From contig DCUS01000132.1 in assembly GCA_002327885.1 (NCBI GenBank), positions 1-9,473 on the forward strand: 9,473 bases of DNA. Reading direction: 5' to 3'. The DNA comes from Syntrophaceae bacterium UBA2208. GTDB taxonomy: Bacteria; Desulfobacterota; BSN033; UBA1163. A program made the position numbers and the translations under genes. Positions 6,873-9,473 of this stretch are shown here, piece by piece; within the stretch, counting starts at the first letter, position 1; the number at the start of each line of letters is the position of its first letter. The notes beneath the pieces were generated by a model. It did no database searches. It was not told the origin of the DNA and was given only the letters and a program-made list of their open reading frames with translations.

Positions 6873-7931
6873 ATGAGCAAGATCATTCCGTCCTTGATCC
6901 ATCAGTCCTTTTTAATCCTTGTCATTGTCTCTATTTCTTGTCCTGCTGAAGCAGGTCTATTAAAAAGACCCTCATCTTTCCATCAGGTAACCTCTAAAGA
7001 TGGTCTTTCAAGCGAAATGGTTTATGCCATGGCTGTTCATGGCGAAGAAATATGGTTTGGAACATACGGGGGGGGAGCGACTCTCTATAATAAATCAAGT
7101 AAGGTTTATAAAGCTTATACGACCAAGGGGGAGCCCATGGAGAAAGAGGATGATGGGAAAAGCATTAACTGGAAAAACCTCCTTTCCTATAACCATGTTT
7201 CGGTCATTGTCCCGGAGACAGATCGGATTTGGTTTGGCACCTATTTTTATGGATTTGGAGGGGGTGGAATATCCTATTATCATCCTCGGAAAAATTCTTC
7301 CTGGAAGCGTTTCAATACGAACGATGGCCGTGCCAAAAAGGTGGTATCCATGGCTGTGGAGGGTGATTGGGTCTGGGTGGGTTCTGAAAAAGGCCTTTCC
7401 CAGCTTGATAAGAAGACAGAGGGATGGAAAAATTTTTACTCCGTTCAAGATGGCCTTCCCGGGAATTTTGTCAATTCCATATTAAATCAACCCGATTGTC
7501 TATGGATCGGGACGAATGCCGGGGCGAGTCAATTTCAAAAGGCCCAAAAAACTTGGAAAACCTATTCCCAAAAGGAGGGACTCACCGAGCCGGAGATCAA
7601 ATCCTTAGTCAGTATCGGACGTAAAATATGGGCAGGAGGGATCGGTGGGACTCTTTTTGAATATGACCCTGCTACGAATCGCTGGAAGAGGATTGAACCA
7701 ACGGATTCATTAAAAAAAGGGGGAATCCATTCTATGGTTGTTGCCAAAGAAAAAGTTTTAATTTGTAGAGACAACGGGGTGAGCCTATACGATCTGCCAA
7801 CAGGGCAGTGGGAGTCTTTGACAGTATCTGATGGGTTACTGAGCAATACAGTATTCTGTGCTGCCGAAGATCATAATAGTATCTGGTTCGGGACAGATAA
7901 AGGCGCCTCCAGGTTGATACTGGGACAATAA
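6873..7931 (+). CDS. Secreted seven-bladed propeller protein (two-component regulator propeller type)
   Basis: The 352-residue protein has a signal peptide (1-27) with a likely cut after AEA; Cys23 lacks a good lipobox, so it is probably soluble in the periplasm or secreted. The rest is a repeat protein. Blade motifs occur at IWFGT (60), IWFGT (119), VWVGS (167), LWIGT (210), IWAGG (252), VLICR (295) and IWFGT (337). They are followed by G-rich turns such as GGGATLYN, KGLSQLD and KGASRL, and several are preceded by DGL-type segments. This is the pattern of Reg_prop repeats, which form the sensor part of hybrid two-component kinases. Here there is no membrane helix, kinase or other domain after the propeller, so it is a stand-alone propeller. 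Seven blades would close one ring. The ligand is unknown. It lies 78 nt before a DUF362 gene on the same strand with no terminator between, so co-transcription is likely. Confidence 0.88.
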   Translation: MSKIIPSLIHQSFLILVIVSISCPAEAGLLKRPSSFHQVTSKDGLSSEMVYAMAVHGEEIWFGTYGGGATLYNKSSKVYKAYTTKGEPMEKEDDGKSINWKNLLSYNHVSVIVPETDRIWFGTYFYGFGGGGISYYHPRKNSSWKRFNTNDGRAKKVVSMAVEGDWVWVGSEKGLSQLDKKTEGWKNFYSVQDGLPGNFVNSILNQPDCLWIGTNAGASQFQKAQKTWKTYSQKEGLTEPEIKSLVSIGRKIWAGGIGGTLFEYDPATNRWKRIEPTDSLKKGGIHSMVVAKEKVLICRDNGVSLYDLPTGQWESLTVSDGLLSNTVFCAAEDHNSIWFGTDKGASRLILGQ

Positions 7932-7935
7932 TGGA

Positions 7936-7959
7936 ATTTCAGACTGCAGATTTCAGATT
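7936..7959 (+). repeat. Short imperfect direct repeat between the propeller and DUF362 genes
   Basis: ATTTCAGACT (7936-7945) recurs as ATTTCAGATT (7950-7959), 14 bases apart. Such CAGATT-type short repeats often fill gaps between genes. No coding or terminator role is visible. Confidence 0.45.
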
Positions 7960-8009
7960 GAAGTCATGAAAAATATGACATCGAAAATATAAGGAATTTA
8001 GGAGGGACG

Positions 8010-8960
8010 ATGAATCATTCCCGAAATAAAAAGATAACCCGAAGACAGTTCATTAAAGGAACAGCTGCCGTAGCAGCACTCCCTCTTTTTTCAAGGTCGC
8101 TTCCTTTTTACGGATCCCTTGCCCATGCTGCCGAGGAGTCCGATCTGGTGATTGCTAAAAACGGAACCCCTTCCCAGCTCCTGCAAGCCGCCATGGCTCC
8201 CCTGGGAGGGATGGGCCGGTTTGTGAAGAAGGGTCAGCGAGTCGTCATCAAAGCAAACATTGCCTGGGCGAGGACCCCTGAACAGGCCTGCACCAATAAC
8301 CCCGATCTTTTCTCAGCATTGATTAAGATGTGTTATGACGCTGGGGCAAAGCGTGTTGCGGTATGGGACCATACTTGTGATAATTACCAGTTCTGTTTTT
8401 CAAGGTCAGGATTAAAAGAGGCGGCTCAGAAGGCCGGGGCAGACATATTCTCCGGCCATGGAAGGAACGTATACAAACAAATTGAAGTTCCAAAAGGAAA
8501 GAAGCTCAAGACGGCTGAAGTGATCAGAGATATCCTTGAATCGGATGTCTTCATCAATTTTCCCATTCCCAAGCATCACTTTGCCACGGAACTCACCCTC
8601 GGATTAAAAAACCTTATTGGGATTGTTTGGGATATGGAGCAACTCCACCAGATTGATCTCCATCAATGCATTGCCGATATCAATACGGTTCGAAAACCGG
8701 ACCTGGTTGTTATGGATGCGATCCGGATTCTTACGACAAATGGTCCGAAGGGGCCTGGAAAAACAGAAGATATCGGGGAGGTCATTACTTCCGCAGATAT
8801 CGTGGCAGCAGATGCTTATGCCGCCACCTTCTTCAAACACCCCAGGACCGGGATGCCTTTCAAAGCAGAGGAAGTCAAGTTTGTCAAAAATGCTTATCAT
8901 TTGGGTCTGGGCGAAATCAACCTCTCTAAGGTTCGGGTTAAAAAAGTCAGCGCCGCATGA
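8010..8960 (+). CDS. Tat-exported DUF362 domain protein
   Basis: The 316-residue protein begins with a twin-arginine signal: TRRQFIKG at 10-17, a hydrophobic stretch, and a likely cut after AHA (38-40). It would be folded, possibly with a cofactor, before export to the periplasm. The remainder is a DUF362 domain with its conserved blocks: KANIAWARTPEQACTNNPDL (81-100), VAVWDHTCDN (117-125), FPIPKHHFATELTLGLKN (184-201) with LIGIVWD, DLHQCIAD (216-223) and DAIRILTTNGPKG (236-248). Longer DUF362 proteins carry a [4Fe-4S] ferredoxin domain. This one ends without it and has only a few scattered cysteines (94, 108, 123, 129, 220). The biochemical function of the family is unclear to me. A strong AGGAGGG ribosome site precedes the ATG at 8010. 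It probably shares a transcript with the propeller gene before it. Confidence 0.94.
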   Translation: MNHSRNKKITRRQFIKGTAAVAALPLFSRSLPFYGSLAHAAEESDLVIAKNGTPSQLLQAAMAPLGGMGRFVKKGQRVVIKANIAWARTPEQACTNNPDLFSALIKMCYDAGAKRVAVWDHTCDNYQFCFSRSGLKEAAQKAGADIFSGHGRNVYKQIEVPKGKKLKTAEVIRDILESDVFINFPIPKHHFATELTLGLKNLIGIVWDMEQLHQIDLHQCIADINTVRKPDLVVMDAIRILTTNGPKGPGKTEDIGEVITSADIVAADAYAATFFKHPRTGMPFKAEEVKFVKNAYHLGLGEINLSKVRVKKVSAA

Positions 8961-8965
8961 TGAGA

Positions 8966-9020
8966 GACCCCCCTATGAAAACAAGTGTTCTGTTGACAGA
9001 GAGAAGAGCCAAGGGGGGTC
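8966..9020. repeat. Perfect 9-bp inverted repeat after the DUF362 gene
   Basis: GACCCCCCT (8966-8974) and AGGGGGGTC (9012-9020) are exact complements 37 bases apart. The stem would be strong, but no T-run follows, so it is not a classical terminator. It may stabilise the 3' end of the DUF362 message or be part of a mobile-element scar. Confidence 0.6.
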
Positions 9021-9022
9021 AG

Positions 9023-9036
9023 CCCGTTGACACGGG
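9023..9036. repeat. Small hairpin CCCGT-tgac-ACGGG
   Basis: Perfect 5-bp arms enclose a 4-base loop directly after the larger inverted repeat. No T-run follows. It is structure of unknown role in the 259-bp gap before hicB. Confidence 0.45.
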
Positions 9037-9175
9037 ACAAATTGAACAAGTGACTGAAAAGAATTTTTTCCTGCGCCAGCAGATAACATCGTTACAGGCG
9101 CCTACCGGAAAAAACAATAGCTTCGCATGTGCTGAACACGTTAGCTGAAAACCGCTTCTATAAGGATGAAGGATA

Positions 9176-9184
9176 TGGTATGAT
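9176..9184 (+). promoter_or_regulatory. Candidate extended -10 promoter of hicBA
   Basis: TGGTATGAT fits an extended -10 (TGn plus TATGAT, one base from TATAAT). The -35 region (TTCTAT near 9156) is poor, as is usual for extended -10 promoters. Transcription would start near 9191, leaving a leader of about 28 nt with a GGAGG ribosome site before hicB. Confidence 0.45.
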
Positions 9185-9219
9185 TATTAGTGAGAAATCG
9201 TCTCTAAGCGGAGGCTTAC

Positions 9220-9438
9220 ATGAGACCATACAAAATTATCGTGGAGAAACACCCTGATGGTTACGTGGCATACCCATTGGGAATAAAAGGGGTTCTCGTC
9301 GGAGAGGGTGATACATACGAAGAAGCTCTCTCTGATGTAAAATCGGCAATTCGTTTTCATATCGACACCTTTGGACCAGACGTCCTCGAAGTTGAACCAC
9401 CCATCCTTGAGGCATTTGTTGCAGAGACCGGGGTATAA
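9220..9438 (+). CDS. hicB: HicB-family antitoxin
   Basis: This 72-residue protein matches the small HicB/UPF0150 fold: a strand pair (YKIIVEKHPDGYVAYPL), then GIKGVLVGEGDTYEEALSDVKSAI as the turn and helix, and an acidic C-terminus. In HicAB systems the HicB partner binds and blocks HicA, an mRNA-cleaving toxin, and usually represses its own operon. This short form lacks the C-terminal helix-turn-helix or ribbon-helix-helix DNA-binding domain of longer HicB proteins, so self-repression is uncertain. The start at 9220 is set by a GGAGG site about 5 nt upstream. A toxin-like frame starts 5 nt after its stop, and the antitoxin-first order is seen in many hicBA pairs. A stand-alone HicB-like protein is a weaker alternative. 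Confidence 0.87.
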   Translation: MRPYKIIVEKHPDGYVAYPLGIKGVLVGEGDTYEEALSDVKSAIRFHIDTFGPDVLEVEPPILEAFVAETGV

Positions 9439-9443
9439 GCCCA

Positions 9444-9473
9444 ATGCCAAAATTCCCGGTCGATGCACCAAAA
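9444..9473 (+). CDS. hicA: Probable HicA toxin, 5' end only
   Basis: Ten codons (MPKFPVDAPK) follow hicB after 5 nt and run off the right edge. From memory this opening is typical of HicA-type mRNA interferases encoded beside short HicB proteins. The diagnostic double-stranded-RNA-binding fold and catalytic His lie outside the window, so the call rests on context and ten residues. Confidence 0.6.
   Translation, partial: MPKFPVDAPK

Noticed and set aside
9084..9146. Integron attC-like site before hicB (TAAC near 9084 and GTTAGC near 9140)
   Set aside because: The outer core sites do not fit the RYYYAAC/GTTRRRY pattern and the internal pairing is not of attC form.
8957..9148. A 63-codon plus-strand frame overlapping the end of the DUF362 gene
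   Set aside because: No ribosome site of its own and no recognisable fold, and it runs through the inverted repeats. Coupling through the overlapping ATGATGA cannot be fully excluded.

Overview
The window looks like chromosomal DNA of a Gram-negative bacterium. It carries a Tol-Pal cell-envelope cluster, a GroES/GroEL chaperonin operon and exported proteins with Sec, lipoprotein and Tat signals. The Pal signature (GHCDERG), the LysR regulator type and a short Tat-exported DUF362 protein would fit a Desulfobacterota ('deltaproteobacterial') or related anaerobic lineage. That placement is an inference from protein style only, because no rRNA or marker search was possible.

Layout. The left two thirds (1-6544) is on the minus strand. 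Reading in the direction of transcription it runs groES (6544-6251), groEL (6211-4574) and a strong terminator (4550-4508). A second unit follows, with its own likely promoter: LysR-type regulator (start probably 4278), TolA/TonB-like protein (3368-2601), tolB (2597-1293), pal (1255-647) and a coiled-coil lipoprotein in the YbgF/CpoB position that begins at 566 and runs off the left edge. The regulator, tolA-like and tolB genes are spaced by only 1-3 nt, so they are probably translationally coupled. tolQ and tolR, which usually precede tolA, are absent. The regulator takes their place.

The right third is on the plus strand. A 328-bp divergent intergenic region (6545-6872) holds a likely groESL promoter facing left and a very good sigma70-type promoter facing right. 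The latter drives a secreted seven-bladed propeller protein (6873-7931), followed by a Tat-exported DUF362 protein (8010-8960). A roughly 260-bp non-coding stretch with inverted repeats leads to a hicB antitoxin (9220-9438). The first ten codons of a probable hicA toxin gene (9444-9473) are cut by the right edge.

How the parts work together. TolA-like, TolB, Pal and the YbgF-like protein would form the periplasmic and outer-membrane half of the Tol-Pal machine, which links the outer membrane to peptidoglycan during division. The energising TolQR pair must be encoded elsewhere. The propeller and DUF362 proteins are both predicted to act outside the cytoplasm and may be a functional pair of unknown role. 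I found no clear evidence of a wholly new system. The points most worth a second look are the regulator-led Tol cluster without tolQR, the unusual groES leader, and the propeller/DUF362 pair.
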